64,000 nt of DNA from Hymenobacter negativus (GTDB lineage Bacteria; Bacteroidota; Bacteroidia; Cytophagales; Hymenobacteraceae). The translations under genes were made by a program, and so were the position numbers. Where the stretch lies: the NCBI RefSeq assembly GCF_016056375.1, contig NZ_JAEDAE010000012.1:62001-126000 (forward strand). The letters are read 5' to 3'. The notes below the pieces were generated by a model. That model searched no databases, was not told the origin of the DNA, and saw only the letters and a program-made list of their open reading frames with translations. Shown piece by piece: positions 48,498 through 56,277 of this stretch (position 1 is its first letter; every line of letters begins with the position of its first letter).

Positions 48498-48884
48498 TCA
48501 CTTCGGGCCATACACCCTTAACAGGAGTTCATTGTATGCTTCGAGAAGAGCTATGTACTTAGTCTGGAGTGCTAATAACTGTTTAGACAGGTCAGCGTCG
48601 GTATTAAGTGTTTGCGTTACACGCGGTGTAACAGAGTTTACAATCGGGTTTTTTTGAACAGTTGTTACAAACGGCAATACAGATTGTTGTACACTTGTAA
48701 TTTCGTCGGAAAAATCATGATTAATTATTTCTCCTATTCTTTTTACAAAGCTGTAATCGACTGTCTCATCTTTGAATTTACGGTAAATTGTCGGACGTGT
48801 AATACCTAGCTCGTCGACTATGCGAGTGATGGAAATACCGCTGTTTTTAATAGCTTCCTGAAGGATTTCGCCCTGGTGTGGCAT
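48498..48884 (-). CDS. Helix-turn-helix regulator with C-terminal coiled coil
   Basis: 128 residues from the ATG at 48884 (MPHQGEILQEAIKNSG). The HTH reads ISITRIVDELGITRPTIYRK, an XRE/FIS-like DNA-binding helix pair. It is followed by YSFVKRIGEIINHDF and a linker. The C-terminal LSKQLLALQTKYIALLEAYNELLL looks like a coiled coil for dimerisation. An in-frame ATG at 49022 would add a poor extension. The gene is markedly more AT-rich than its neighbours, a sign of transfer or special selection. GTTAC/GTAAC words crowd the gene and its upstream region, including a perfect dyad inside it, so autoregulation is possible. Confidence 0.82.
   Translation of the reverse strand: MPHQGEILQEAIKNSGISITRIVDELGITRPTIYRKFKDETVDYSFVKRIGEIINHDFSDEITSVQQSVLPFVTTVQKNPIVNSVTPRVTQTLNTDADLSKQLLALQTKYIALLEAYNELLLRVYGPK
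48616..48632. promoter_or_regulatory. Perfect dyad GTTACAC-GCG-GTGTAAC inside the HTH gene
   Basis: Perfect 7-bp arms with a 3-bp centre. The same GTTAC/GTAAC words recur at 48664, 48899, 48925, 48975, 48980, 48997 and 49057, and a TTACA-AAGC-TGTAA dyad lies at 48743-48756. Operators for the HTH protein are one explanation. Confidence 0.45.
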
Positions 48885-49131
48885 AGAAATGATGTTGCGT
48901 AACGCTGATGCAAATATGTTTAATGTAACCCGATTAAACAAATGCAATTGAACATTAATTACACCTATATCAATGTTACGTAACTCCATCAAAACTGTTA
49001 CACCATTACAAATTGCGTACAATATTGATTGTATTTACACTTTACAAATCACTATTGTAACACAAATTACATGTATGTTGATACACTGGAAAGTTTACTC
49101 AGCTGTCACCGGCCTAGCATAAAAACCACCC
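48885..49131. other. AT-rich region upstream of the HTH gene
   Basis: 247 bp with repeated GTTAC/GTAAC words (48899, 48925, 48975, 48980, 48997 and 49057), a back-to-back GTTACGTAAC-type palindrome at 48975-48984, and several TTACA/TGTAA half sites. It probably contains the promoter and operators of the HTH gene. No coding sequence is supported. Confidence 0.5.
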
Positions 49132-49992
49132 TTAAATAGGCCGTAGCTGAACTAAATCTAGAAATCGGTTTGGGTAGTCAGTTGTGATGCCGTCAACGCC
49201 GAGTGCGATTAAGGCTGCCATGTCGCACTGGTGGTTTACGGTCCATGGTACAAGCCGTAGGTTTGGGTATAGGGTCCGCAACTGATGCACTGGTGCGGCT
49301 GTAACAGTAGTAAAGTCGGGGCCCAACGTGGTGGGTATAAAGCCTAGCTCCTGTATACTGGCAAGCCAAGGTTGGTTGGCTTCAAGGAGCAGGCAGGTGG
49401 CGAGGTCGGGCTGTTGAAGATGGACGAGGCGAAGAACCCGTGGGTCGAAGCAGAGCACGGTGGTGCGGGCTGAAACTTGTGCCTCATCAATTTCTGCCAG
49501 GACCAAGGGCAGGAAAAATTCGGGAGCGGGATGAAAAATATTGTCCCCGGCCGGGCTGCTTTTTATTTCGATGGCGTAGCGAATTTGTGGGCGGCCGGAA
49601 GGACGGACTATGGCCTCAATGGCGGCCAACACTTCCCGCAATAGCGGCTTGTAGGCCCGCTCAGAAACTTGCTCAGGAAAGACATGATGATGCCGCAGGC
49701 CGCAGTCGCAGCGGCGAATAGTAGCGTAGGGCATCTGGTAAAGATTGAAGCGCGGAAAGGGGCTATTTTCGATAATTCTGCCTTCAGGGTCGAGGCAAAT
49801 AGCCGGATTGAGCCAAGGTTCATGTGAAACGACAACCTGATGGTCGGCAGAAATAACCACGTCCATCTCGAGCACATCGACGCCGAGGGCGAGGGCGTGC
49901 AGAAAGGCTGGCAAGGTATTCTCAGGGCGCAGGCCACGACAGCCGCGATGGCCGTGAAGCTCCGGAAGTGAGGTTTGAGAGGAAACAGACAT
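49132..49992 (-). CDS. Glycerophosphodiester phosphodiesterase
   Basis: 286 residues, GDPD family TIM barrel that hydrolyses glycerophosphodiesters to glycerol-3-phosphate and an alcohol. Catalytic and metal residues are visible: His15 in HGHRGCRG, Glu24 in RPENT, Glu42 and Asp44 in LEMDV, and His57 in VVSHEPW. The later strand IEIKS carries the third metal ligand, and the end of the barrel reads VPWTVNH ... GVDGITTDYPNRFL. No signal peptide is present, so a cytosolic enzyme is expected. It is the first gene on minus after the AT-rich island; it is divergent from the DUF2939 gene. Confidence 0.94.
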   Translation of the reverse strand: MSVSSQTSLPELHGHRGCRGLRPENTLPAFLHALALGVDVLEMDVVISADHQVVVSHEPWLNPAICLDPEGRIIENSPFPRFNLYQMPYATIRRCDCGLRHHHVFPEQVSERAYKPLLREVLAAIEAIVRPSGRPQIRYAIEIKSSPAGDNIFHPAPEFFLPLVLAEIDEAQVSARTTVLCFDPRVLRLVHLQQPDLATCLLLEANQPWLASIQELGFIPTTLGPDFTTVTAAPVHQLRTLYPNLRLVPWTVNHQCDMAALIALGVDGITTDYPNRFLDLVQLRPI

Positions 49993-50124
49993 GGAGTGGG
50001 TATGTGAATGAGGGATAAGTAAAGTGTGCGGCGTAGCATGGACTAAGCGGGCCGCTAATGAAGTGCGGTGTTTGCTACATGGTTTGAGGTAATTTTACAG
50101 CTCATCCTAACCTTTTATGATTTC

Positions 50125-50745
50125 ATGAAAAAACTACTGCTACTTGTTGTGTTGCTAGCCCTCGCAGCCGGCGGGTACTATTACTACCGAAGCCTGAAGC
50201 AAGGCCCGAGTGGCGCGCTGGTTTCGGCCGCCGCCGCAGTGCAGACGCACGACATGGCGATGTTTGAGAAATACGTCGATGTGAATAGCGTGACTGCCCA
50301 CCTAGTGGATGATGTGGCGCAGCAGAGCTCGGCCCTGACTTCGCTGCTGCCTGGCGGCAGCCTGATGATGGGCGGAGCCATGCGGCTGCTGAAGCCCGCC
50401 CTGGCCAAGGCTGCACACCAGGAAGTGCAGCGCTATGTAGAAACGGGTTCGCTGGAAGCCGCAGCAGCAGCGGCTCCAAAGCGTATGGTAAACATTTCGC
50501 TCACGGGATTGGCCAACAAGATTGTGAGCCCGGAAAGTGAGTTTAAAGGCATCAAGTACACCCGGGAGGAGGGCGACAATGCGTTCGTAGGCCTGGAGGT
50601 GACCCAGCCCAAGTACGACACCACGATGGTGGTGGAAGTGAAGATGCGCCGCCAAGGCGACCATTGGCAGTTGACCCAGATTACGAACAGCGGGGAACTG
50701 CTACGCGGAGTTGCCCGGCTGGAGAAAAAGCGGCTGCTGAATTAG
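50125..50745 (+). CDS. DUF2939 domain-containing protein
   Basis: 206 residues from the ATG at 50125. An N-terminal membrane/signal segment (MKKLLLLVVLLALAAGGYYYY) is followed by the DUF2939 pattern: GALVSAAAAVQTHDMAMFEKYVDVNSVTAHLVDDV, a glycine-rich helix, and a beta-rich C-terminal part (YTREEGDNAFVGLEVTQPKY, TMVVEVKMRRQGDHWQLTQI). Probably anchored in the inner membrane facing the periplasm. No function is known for DUF2939. Its transcript ends at the perfect hairpin 50764-50825. Confidence 0.85.
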   Translation: MKKLLLLVVLLALAAGGYYYYRSLKQGPSGALVSAAAAVQTHDMAMFEKYVDVNSVTAHLVDDVAQQSSALTSLLPGGSLMMGGAMRLLKPALAKAAHQEVQRYVETGSLEAAAAAAPKRMVNISLTGLANKIVSPESEFKGIKYTREEGDNAFVGLEVTQPKYDTTMVVEVKMRRQGDHWQLTQITNSGELLRGVARLEKKRLLN

Positions 50746-50763
50746 TTTAGCCAGCGCTTTCAC

Positions 50764-50825
50764 AACGCTTTAAAAACGAAAACGCCCCGGCCGGATGGTC
50801 GGGGCGTTTTCGTTTTTAAAGCGTT
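50764..50825. terminator. Perfect 26-bp-arm bidirectional terminator
   Basis: Arms 50764-50789 and 50800-50825 are perfectly complementary over 26 bp (AACGCTTTAAAAACG... with the core AACGCCCCG/CGGGGCGTT) around a 10-base loop. A/T tracts inside the arms provide a U-run in both directions, for the DUF2939 gene (plus) and the PLDc_N gene (minus). Confidence 0.92.
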
Positions 50826-50833
50826 GGTAATGC

Positions 50834-51124
50834 TTAAACGATGCCGGTGTTTGACTTGCCACGGCCGGCGAAGAGGTAATAAATGATAAGGCCACCCAAG
50901 GGGAAAATGAAAATGATAACAGCCCACAACAGCTTCTTACCAATGGTCCAAGGCTGACGGAAAACGTCGAGCAAGGCAATGATGTCGAGGGCAAGCAGAA
51001 CGTAGCCCCATGTGGCCAGGCTGCCATCGTTGTTGAAGCGGCTGCACGAGGTGGCCAGCAGCATCAGCGGCAGGAGAAGGGCCGCGAGCGGCAGGCGGGA
51101 AGTGTAATGACGAAGGGTACGCAT
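50834..51124 (-). CDS. PLDc N-terminal domain-like membrane protein
   Basis: 96 residues from the ATG at 51124. A first hydrophobic segment ends in LLATSC, which could be a lipobox (LPLAALLLPLMLLATSC). Two membrane helices follow: WGYVLLALDIIALLDVF and LLWAVIIFIFPLGGLIIYYLFAG. The motif WxxxIIxFPxxGxxxYxxxG is the signature of the PLDc_N (phospholipase D nuclease N-terminal) domain, a membrane module often found alone. Function unknown. An in-frame ATG at 51172 is a weaker start because it precedes a less hydrophobic leader. Confidence 0.85.
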   Translation of the reverse strand: MRTLRHYTSRLPLAALLLPLMLLATSCSRFNNDGSLATWGYVLLALDIIALLDVFRQPWTIGKKLLWAVIIFIFPLGGLIIYYLFAGRGKSNTGIV

Positions 51125-51227
51125 GACAGGGGAAACAAGGTGAAAGAATGTGTCTGAGCTTCCCTTACGCAATGAATTTCAAATAAGATATAAAAATCCG
51201 GCTTTATTAATAATAATCATCTGAAAA

Positions 51228-51890
51228 TCAAATATTTAAACCGATAAACCGGCTGATTTGACGCACAAATTCAATGCCAGCGGCCGGCATGAAAATTAAG
51301 GTGAGCACGACCCCATAGATGGCGCCGTAGAAGTGGGCATCGTGGTTGATGTTATCGCCCCGGCGGCGGCCCTGGTAGTAGGAATAGAGTAAGTAGAGAA
51401 AGCCGAAGATGAAACCGGGGATGCCCACCGGGATGAACATCATATAGATTTTATTCAGGGGCGAGTAGATGACGCCGGCGAACAGCACGGAGGCCACGCC
51501 GCCCGAGGCCCCGAGGCTGCCGTAGTTGCGGTCGTCGCGGTGGCGGAAATAGGTAGGAATATCGGATACCACGATGCCGCCCAGGTAGAGCAGCAGAAAG
51601 CGCCAGATGCCGCCCATAGCCCCAAAGCCATCGAGGCCAGGCGCGCCGGTGCCGTTGACCAGCACGGCCAGCACCAGCTGCCCGAAGGAGTAGAAGGCAA
51701 TCATGTTGAAGAGCAGGTGGCCCCAGTCGGCGTGTAGAAAGCCTGAGGTGAGGAAGCGGTACCACTGGCTATTGTCGCGGGCCACACGGTAAGGCCGGAG
51801 TATCCAAGACTCCATGAGGTCGTGGTTGGACCAGGCGTAGGCGGAAACGAGGACCGTGAGGCCGACGAGAATCAAGATAGGATTGAACAC
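51228..51890 (-). CDS. Rhomboid family intramembrane serine protease
   Basis: 220 residues with six membrane helices. The catalytic dyad is Ser129 in GSLGASGGVASVLFAGV and His186 in NHDAHFYGAIYGVVL. The WR-type loop and LLFNMIAFYSFG helix (HxxxN motif: HLLFNM near residue 58-63) are also present. It cleaves single-pass membrane proteins within the bilayer; substrates here are unknown. It sits between the PLDc_N gene and the polyprenyl synthase gene, 6 bp after the synthase stop on the minus strand, so these two genes are probably co-transcribed. Confidence 0.93.
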   Translation of the reverse strand: MFNPILILVGLTVLVSAYAWSNHDLMESWILRPYRVARDNSQWYRFLTSGFLHADWGHLLFNMIAFYSFGQLVLAVLVNGTGAPGLDGFGAMGGIWRFLLLYLGGIVVSDIPTYFRHRDDRNYGSLGASGGVASVLFAGVIYSPLNKIYMMFIPVGIPGFIFGFLYLLYSYYQGRRRGDNINHDAHFYGAIYGVVLTLIFMPAAGIEFVRQISRFIGLNI

Positions 51891-51896
51891 GGAGGA

Positions 51897-52868
51897 TTAA
51901 TTTTCGCGGTCCATAAGTTGGAGCGCGAGGTGATGCAGGGGCTGTTTGCGCTCGTTTGGCGCCGCTACACGCTCCAAATGCTGCAGAGCATCTTGGAAGT
52001 AAGAGTTGATAAGAGCTTCCGTCTGAGAGCGAATTTCGAGCTCGTCGTAGATGGCGCGAACCGCCTGCACTTTGGCGTCGGCATCAAGCACGGGCTGACC
52101 GATGTGTTGGGCCAGGATAGCCTGTTGGGCGGGACTGGCCTGTACCTGGGCGGAGAGCAGGAGGAAGGTCTTTTTATCGGAGATGATATCACCCCCTACG
52201 CGCTTGCCGAAGGTGGCGGCGTCGCCGTACACATCGAGCAGGTCGTCGCGCAGCTGGAAGGCCAGGCCGATGTCAATGCCGAACTGGCGGAGATGCTCGG
52301 CATCTTCCTCCGAGGTGCCGGCGAGGCGGGCCCCCAATTCCAGGCAGAAGCCGAGGAGCACGGCCGTTTTTAGGCGAATCATGTCCAGGTACTGAGCGAT
52401 GCTGACCTGCGGTTCAGTCTCAAAATTCATGTCCCACTGCTGGCCTTCGCAGACCTCGGCGGCCGTCTGGCTGAAGCGGGCGAGGATACGCGGGAGTAGC
52501 GCAGGCGGCACGTCCAGGAACAGCTCGTAGGCGCGCACCAGCATCACGTCGCCGGAAAGGATGGCCACGTTGGGATTCCACTTTTCGTGCACGGTAGCCT
52601 GGCCGCGGCGCAGGGGAGCTTGGTCCATCAGGTCGTCGTGGAGCAGGGTGAAGTTGTGAAAGACTTCGGTGGCCAGGGCGGGCTTGATGATGCCGTTGAG
52701 GTCATCGGTGAAGAGGTGAGCGCCGAGCAACGTGAGCAGCGGCCGGATGCGTTTGCCGCCCAGGCCCATGATGTAGCGGATGGGGGCGTAGAGGGTATCG
52801 GGGGCCTGGCCGTAGTCGAGATGGGCGAGGGCGGCAGTGATGCTGGCGGGGAAGTCGGCTGGGGTCAT
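51897..52868 (-). CDS. Polyprenyl (farnesyl/geranylgeranyl-type) diphosphate synthase
   Basis: 323 residues, trans-isoprenyl diphosphate synthase. The first Asp-rich motif is LLHDDLMDQAPLRRG, the second is LAFQLRDDLLDVYG. The KR-type substrate helix begins YIMGLGGKRIRPLLTLLG, and KKTFLLLSA and QMILAHRG-like helices complete the fold. Chain length cannot be set with confidence from sequence. The rhomboid gene starts 6 bp downstream. No other isoprenoid genes are close; the product may feed quinone, carotenoid or lipid-carrier synthesis. Confidence 0.93.
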   Translation of the reverse strand: MTPADFPASITAALAHLDYGQAPDTLYAPIRYIMGLGGKRIRPLLTLLGAHLFTDDLNGIIKPALATEVFHNFTLLHDDLMDQAPLRRGQATVHEKWNPNVAILSGDVMLVRAYELFLDVPPALLPRILARFSQTAAEVCEGQQWDMNFETEPQVSIAQYLDMIRLKTAVLLGFCLELGARLAGTSEEDAEHLRQFGIDIGLAFQLRDDLLDVYGDAATFGKRVGGDIISDKKTFLLLSAQVQASPAQQAILAQHIGQPVLDADAKVQAVRAIYDELEIRSQTEALINSYFQDALQHLERVAAPNERKQPLHHLALQLMDREN

Positions 52869-52928
52869 AGGTGGTGCAAAGAACGGGGCTGGGCGCTGCC
52901 GGTTCCAACGGCGCGGACGGGCGGAACC

Positions 52929-52970
52929 TCACCCCCGGCCCCTCTCCCCAGGAGAGGGGAGCCGAGGCGG
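52929..52970. repeat. Short widely distributed hairpin repeat
   Basis: CCCCTCTCC (52939-52947), CCA and GGAGAGGGG (52951-52959), preceded by CCTCACCCCCGG. This sequence is a common intergenic hairpin in many bacteria, and here it follows the polyprenyl synthase start region. No function is assigned. Confidence 0.6.
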
Positions 52971-53004
52971 CGCTGATGCAGTAAACGCCCAGCTTACGAC
53001 TGTT

Positions 53005-53304
53005 CTATGAGCCCTCGTATTTCTCCTCCACGTTCGCCAAAGCTTCACAGTCGCAATAGCTGCCGAAGTCACCTAGCCATTGCTTAATAGGTTCAAATAC
53101 GAGGTTATTGTCTGCCGCAAATTGCTGGGTAAAACGCAATGTGTCGTCGCAACCATGCTCCGTCAACTGCTGGTCGAGATAATCGAAAAAGGCTTAAAGC
53201 TTCTCCTTAGGCATCGGAAGCGCCTCCAGTTTCTCAGCATTGGCCTTTCGGGTTAGCTCGTTTTGAATGGCCTTGCGACGTTGCTTTTCTTCTTGGGACG
53301 GCAT
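53005..53304 (-). pseudogene. DUF2695 protein interrupted by a stop codon
   Basis: Reading from an ATG at 53304, the frame gives MPSQEEKQRRKAIQNELTRK, then ANAEKLEALPMPKEKL, and meets TAA at 53196-53194 (codon 37). Past the stop the same frame continues with AFFDYLDQQLTEHGCDDTL, FTQQFAADNNLVFEPIKQWL, GDFGSYCDCEALANVEEKY and a stop at 53007-53005. The second half is clearly DUF2695 (GCDxTLRFT ... GxYCDCE ... NVE). One base change to CAA or GAA would restore a complete 99-residue protein. The break may be a mutation or sequencing error. Confidence 0.8.
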
Positions 53305-53339
53305 GATTGAAAGGGGAATGGGTTCGTGATAAAGCTATG

Positions 53340-53373
53340 CAAAAAGCCCCGGCTCTAAATTGAGCCGGAGCTT
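53340..53373 (-). terminator. Terminator of the RNase R gene
   Basis: On the minus strand AAGCTCCGGCTC and GAGCCGGGGCTT pair with one mismatch (53373-53344) and are followed by TTTG. It lies about 97 bp after the RNase R stop and just before the DUF2695 pseudogene. Confidence 0.8.
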
Positions 53374-53396
53374 GTGACTGGTTGGAAAGAGGGCTT

Positions 53397-53463
53397 GTCA
53401 CGCCCCAAGGTTGGTCGCTCCGAGAGGACGGATTGCCACGGCCTACGGCCTCGCAATGACAGG
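53397..53463. repeat. Interspersed GCAATGACAG-type repeat
   Basis: The segment containing GGATTGCCACGGCCTACGGC and CTCGCAATGACAGG is a common dispersed intergenic repeat type in Bacteroidota and other bacteria. It lies right after the RNase R stop codon. It is partly self-complementary (GGCCTACGGCC core). No gene is encoded. Confidence 0.55.
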
Positions 53464-53469
53464 CGGGTC

Positions 53470-55950
53470 CTACCGCCGCTTGCCCTTATGGCCGCCCTTG
53501 CTGTGGCCCTTGCCGCTGCTGTAGTCGCGGTAGCCGCGGGGCTCGCTGCTGCGCTGTTTACGCTCGGCGGCCTCGCGGTTTTTCACGAAGTCGGGGCGGT
53601 TATCGACTAGCTCGAAGTCGATGGTGCGGTCGAGGAGGTTGGCGGATTTTACTACCACTTCCATCACGTCGCCGAACTGGATGATGCGCTTGGTGCGGCG
53701 GCCCACGATGCGGTAGTTGTCCTTGTCGAGCTCGAACTCATCGCCGGGAATGTCGCTCAGGCGCACCATGCCTTCGCACTTGTTCTCCTCAATTTCGATG
53801 TACATGCCGCGCTCGGTGAGGCCCGACACCACGCCCTTGAACGTGTTGCCGATTTCGTCTACCATGAACTCGACCTGCTTGAACTTGATGCTGGCGCGCT
53901 CGGCATTCGCGGCCAGTTTCTCGCGGGCCGACGAGTGCTTGCACTCTTCCTCCACGGGCTCGGCCGGCACGTTCTTGCCGCCCTCCAGGTAGTGCTCCAG
54001 CAGGCGGTGCGCCATCATATCCGGGTAGCGGCGGATGGGCGAGGTGAAGTGCGAATAGTGGGCGAACGCGAGACCGAAGTGACCCAGCGGCTCGGTAGTG
54101 TAAATGGCCTTTGCCATGGTCCGGATGGCCAGGCCCTGCAGCACGTTTTGCTCGGGCTTGCCCACCACCTCGGAGCTGAGGTTGTTGAGCTCGGTGCTGA
54201 TTTTTTTCGGGTTGTCGAGCTTCAGCTTGTAGCCGAATTTCTGGGCGAAGAGGGCGAAGGTTTGCAGGCGTTCGGGCTCGGGCGCTTCGTGCACGCGGTA
54301 CACCATGGTGAAGCGCGGCTTGGTCTTTTTGAGGTTGAACACGAACTCGGCCACCTTGCGGTTGGCCAGCAGCATGAACTCCTCAATCATCTTGTGGGCA
54401 TCCTTGCGCTCCTTCACGTACACGCCGAGCGGCTTGCCATTTTCATCCAGGCGGAATTTCACCTCCTGGGTTTCGAAGGTGATGGCACCCTGCTTGAAGC
54501 GTTGGGCGCAGATTTTATGCGCCATGTCGTTGAGCACATTTATCTCCACGGCGTAGTCGCCCTCCTTGCTTTCGATGCGCTCCTGGGCCTCCTCGTAGCT
54601 GAAGCGGCGGTCGGAGTGAATGATGGTTTTGCCGAACCACGACTCGTAGAGCTTGCCGTTCTCATCGAGCTCAAACACGGCCGAGAAAGTCAGTTTGTCC
54701 TCGTTGGGGCGCAGCGAGCAGAGGCCGTTGGAGAGGCGCTCGGGCAGCATCGGAATCACGCGGTCGACGAGGTAAACCGAGGTGGCGCGGTGCTTGCCCT
54801 CGCGCTCCAGCTCGGTGCCGGGGCGCACGTAATGGGTGACGTCGGCGATGTGCACGCCCACTTCCCAGTGCCCGTTTTCGAGTTGCCGGATGCTGAGGGC
54901 ATCGTCAAAATCCTTGGCGTCGGCGGGGTCGATGGTGAAGGTGGTGATGTTGCGGAAGTCGCGGCGCCGGGCAATTTCATCCTGCTCGATGACCTCGCTG
55001 ATGCCTTCTGATTCTTCCTCCACTTCGGCGGGGAATTCGAAGGGCAAGCCGAACTCGGCCATGATGGCGTTTATCTCGGCTTCGTTGCCGCCGGCCTGCC
55101 CGAAGTTGCGCACCACCTCGCCCACCGGCTGGCGGTGGTTGTCAGTCGGGAACTCGTTGATGCGGACCAGCACCTTGTCGCCGGTGCGGGCATCGTGCAG
55201 CAAATGCGGCGGCACGAACACGTCGAAGTACACCTTGCGGTTGTCGGCCTTCACGAAGCCGAGCGTGCCCTGCACTTGGAGCTGCCCCACGATTTCGGGG
55301 CGCACCCGCTTGAGGACTTCCACCACGTCGCCCATCGGGCGGCCGTCGCGGGAGCCGCTACGCAGGCGCACCCGCACCACGTCGCCCTGCAGGGCAAACT
55401 TGAGTTGGTCGGTGAACACCCGGATGTCGTCGCCGCCATCAACGCCCTCGGGCACCACGAAGGCGAAGCTGGGCGTAGCCAAATCGACGGTGCCGATGAT
55501 GGTGTTGGAGGGGGCGCGCTCGGGGCGGTCGTCGCCGTCTACGTGGTCGAAGCCGGCCGAGCGGCGACGGTGCACAATGGGGTCTTGCCCGAACTGGGCC
55601 TGCACCGAAAGATTGCGGGGCGGCGTCACGGCCGACTCACCTTTCTTACCGCCTTTTTTGGCGCTGGACGGCATCAGGGCCGCCGCCACGGCATCGGCAT
55701 CGGCGAGGCGGTATTCGTCGTTTTGGAGCAGCGTAATGAGGCCGTTTTTGCGCAGCACCTTGATGTGGGCAAATATCTCCTCGCGCTGGCCCTTGGTGGT
55801 GACGCCGAGGCGGCGCGAGAGCTGGCGGTAGGCCATCACCTTGGTGGGGTTGTCGGCGAAGACGCGCAGGACCTGGTCCTGGGTGATGGCCGCGGGTTCG
55901 GGCTTTTCGCGCTTGGCGCGGGGAGCCCGGGAGTTTTCGGGGGTATTCAT
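53470..55950 (-). CDS. rnr: Ribonuclease R
   Basis: 826-residue 3'-5' exoribonuclease. An N-terminal winged HTH (TQDQVLRVFADNPTKVMAYR, GVTTKGQREEIFAHIKVLR) is followed by two cold-shock domains. The RNB catalytic domain has its Asp cluster at TIDPADAKDFDDALSI (Asp341, Asp347, Asp349 and Asp350). GLAFAHYSHFTSPIRRYPDM is the C-terminal RNB signature, then an S1 domain (GVVSGLTERGMYIEIEENKC) and a basic Gly/Lys/Arg tail (SSGKGHSKGGHKGKRR). It degrades structured RNA and takes part in rRNA quality control. It is monocistronic with a terminator at 53340. Confidence 0.96.
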   Translation of the reverse strand: MNTPENSRAPRAKREKPEPAAITQDQVLRVFADNPTKVMAYRQLSRRLGVTTKGQREEIFAHIKVLRKNGLITLLQNDEYRLADADAVAAALMPSSAKKGGKKGESAVTPPRNLSVQAQFGQDPIVHRRRSAGFDHVDGDDRPERAPSNTIIGTVDLATPSFAFVVPEGVDGGDDIRVFTDQLKFALQGDVVRVRLRSGSRDGRPMGDVVEVLKRVRPEIVGQLQVQGTLGFVKADNRKVYFDVFVPPHLLHDARTGDKVLVRINEFPTDNHRQPVGEVVRNFGQAGGNEAEINAIMAEFGLPFEFPAEVEEESEGISEVIEQDEIARRRDFRNITTFTIDPADAKDFDDALSIRQLENGHWEVGVHIADVTHYVRPGTELEREGKHRATSVYLVDRVIPMLPERLSNGLCSLRPNEDKLTFSAVFELDENGKLYESWFGKTIIHSDRRFSYEEAQERIESKEGDYAVEINVLNDMAHKICAQRFKQGAITFETQEVKFRLDENGKPLGVYVKERKDAHKMIEEFMLLANRKVAEFVFNLKKTKPRFTMVYRVHEAPEPERLQTFALFAQKFGYKLKLDNPKKISTELNNLSSEVVGKPEQNVLQGLAIRTMAKAIYTTEPLGHFGLAFAHYSHFTSPIRRYPDMMAHRLLEHYLEGGKNVPAEPVEEECKHSSAREKLAANAERASIKFKQVEFMVDEIGNTFKGVVSGLTERGMYIEIEENKCEGMVRLSDIPGDEFELDKDNYRIVGRRTKRIIQFGDVMEVVVKSANLLDRTIDFELVDNRPDFVKNREAAERKQRSSEPRGYRDYSSGKGHSKGGHKGKRR

Positions 55951-56277
55951 TTGGGGTAAAAGTGGCCGCCGAAAAGTTGATTGGTCGCAGGCGGCGAGAG
56001 CGGAAATGGATTGGCTGGCTGGGCCGCGCCGCTTTATGAAACGCGGGCCGGGCCGGGAGGTTATGGTGCAGGCTTTAGGAGCCCGCGCGGGGTAGCGCCA
56101 AGCGTGGCAGCAGCCAGAATCGGGAGCTGCGGCGGCTTCTGGCGGCGCAAGGTAGGAGGCCGGCTGGGATGTAGCGCGGACTTTGTAGTCCGCGTCCCTG
56201 CGCGGTTTGATAATCGTTTGGGTATCGTTCTGGGACGCGGACTACAAAGTCCGCGCTACTGCTCGTGCTAGCAGGCT
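55951..56277. other. 327-bp intergenic region with a palindromic element
   Basis: Between the ABC transporter gene and the RNase R start. It holds the 56171-56259 inverted-repeat element. The rest (55951-56170) is GC-rich with no clear gene, promoter consensus or RNA. Confidence 0.5.
56171..56259. repeat. Inverted-repeat element with perfect 28-bp ends and GTAG/CTAC feet
   Basis: Left end 56171-56198 and right end 56232-56259 are perfect inverted copies. Each end is also a hairpin in itself: GCGGACT-TTGT-AGTCCGC. It begins GTAG and ends CTAC, as in the element at 8298-8415. The 33-bp centre is unrelated. REP-pair or MITE-like; no transposase inside. Confidence 0.85.

Noticed and set aside
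48380..48657. Two short plus-strand frames over the parS-like site
   Set aside because: About 60 codons each, Cys/Thr-rich, with no family pattern and overlapping the HTH gene on the other strand.
53374..53610. Plus-strand frame at the RNase R end
   Set aside because: It overlaps the interspersed repeat and the antisense of the Lys/Gly-rich RNase R tail; Ala/Val composition is a shadow effect.
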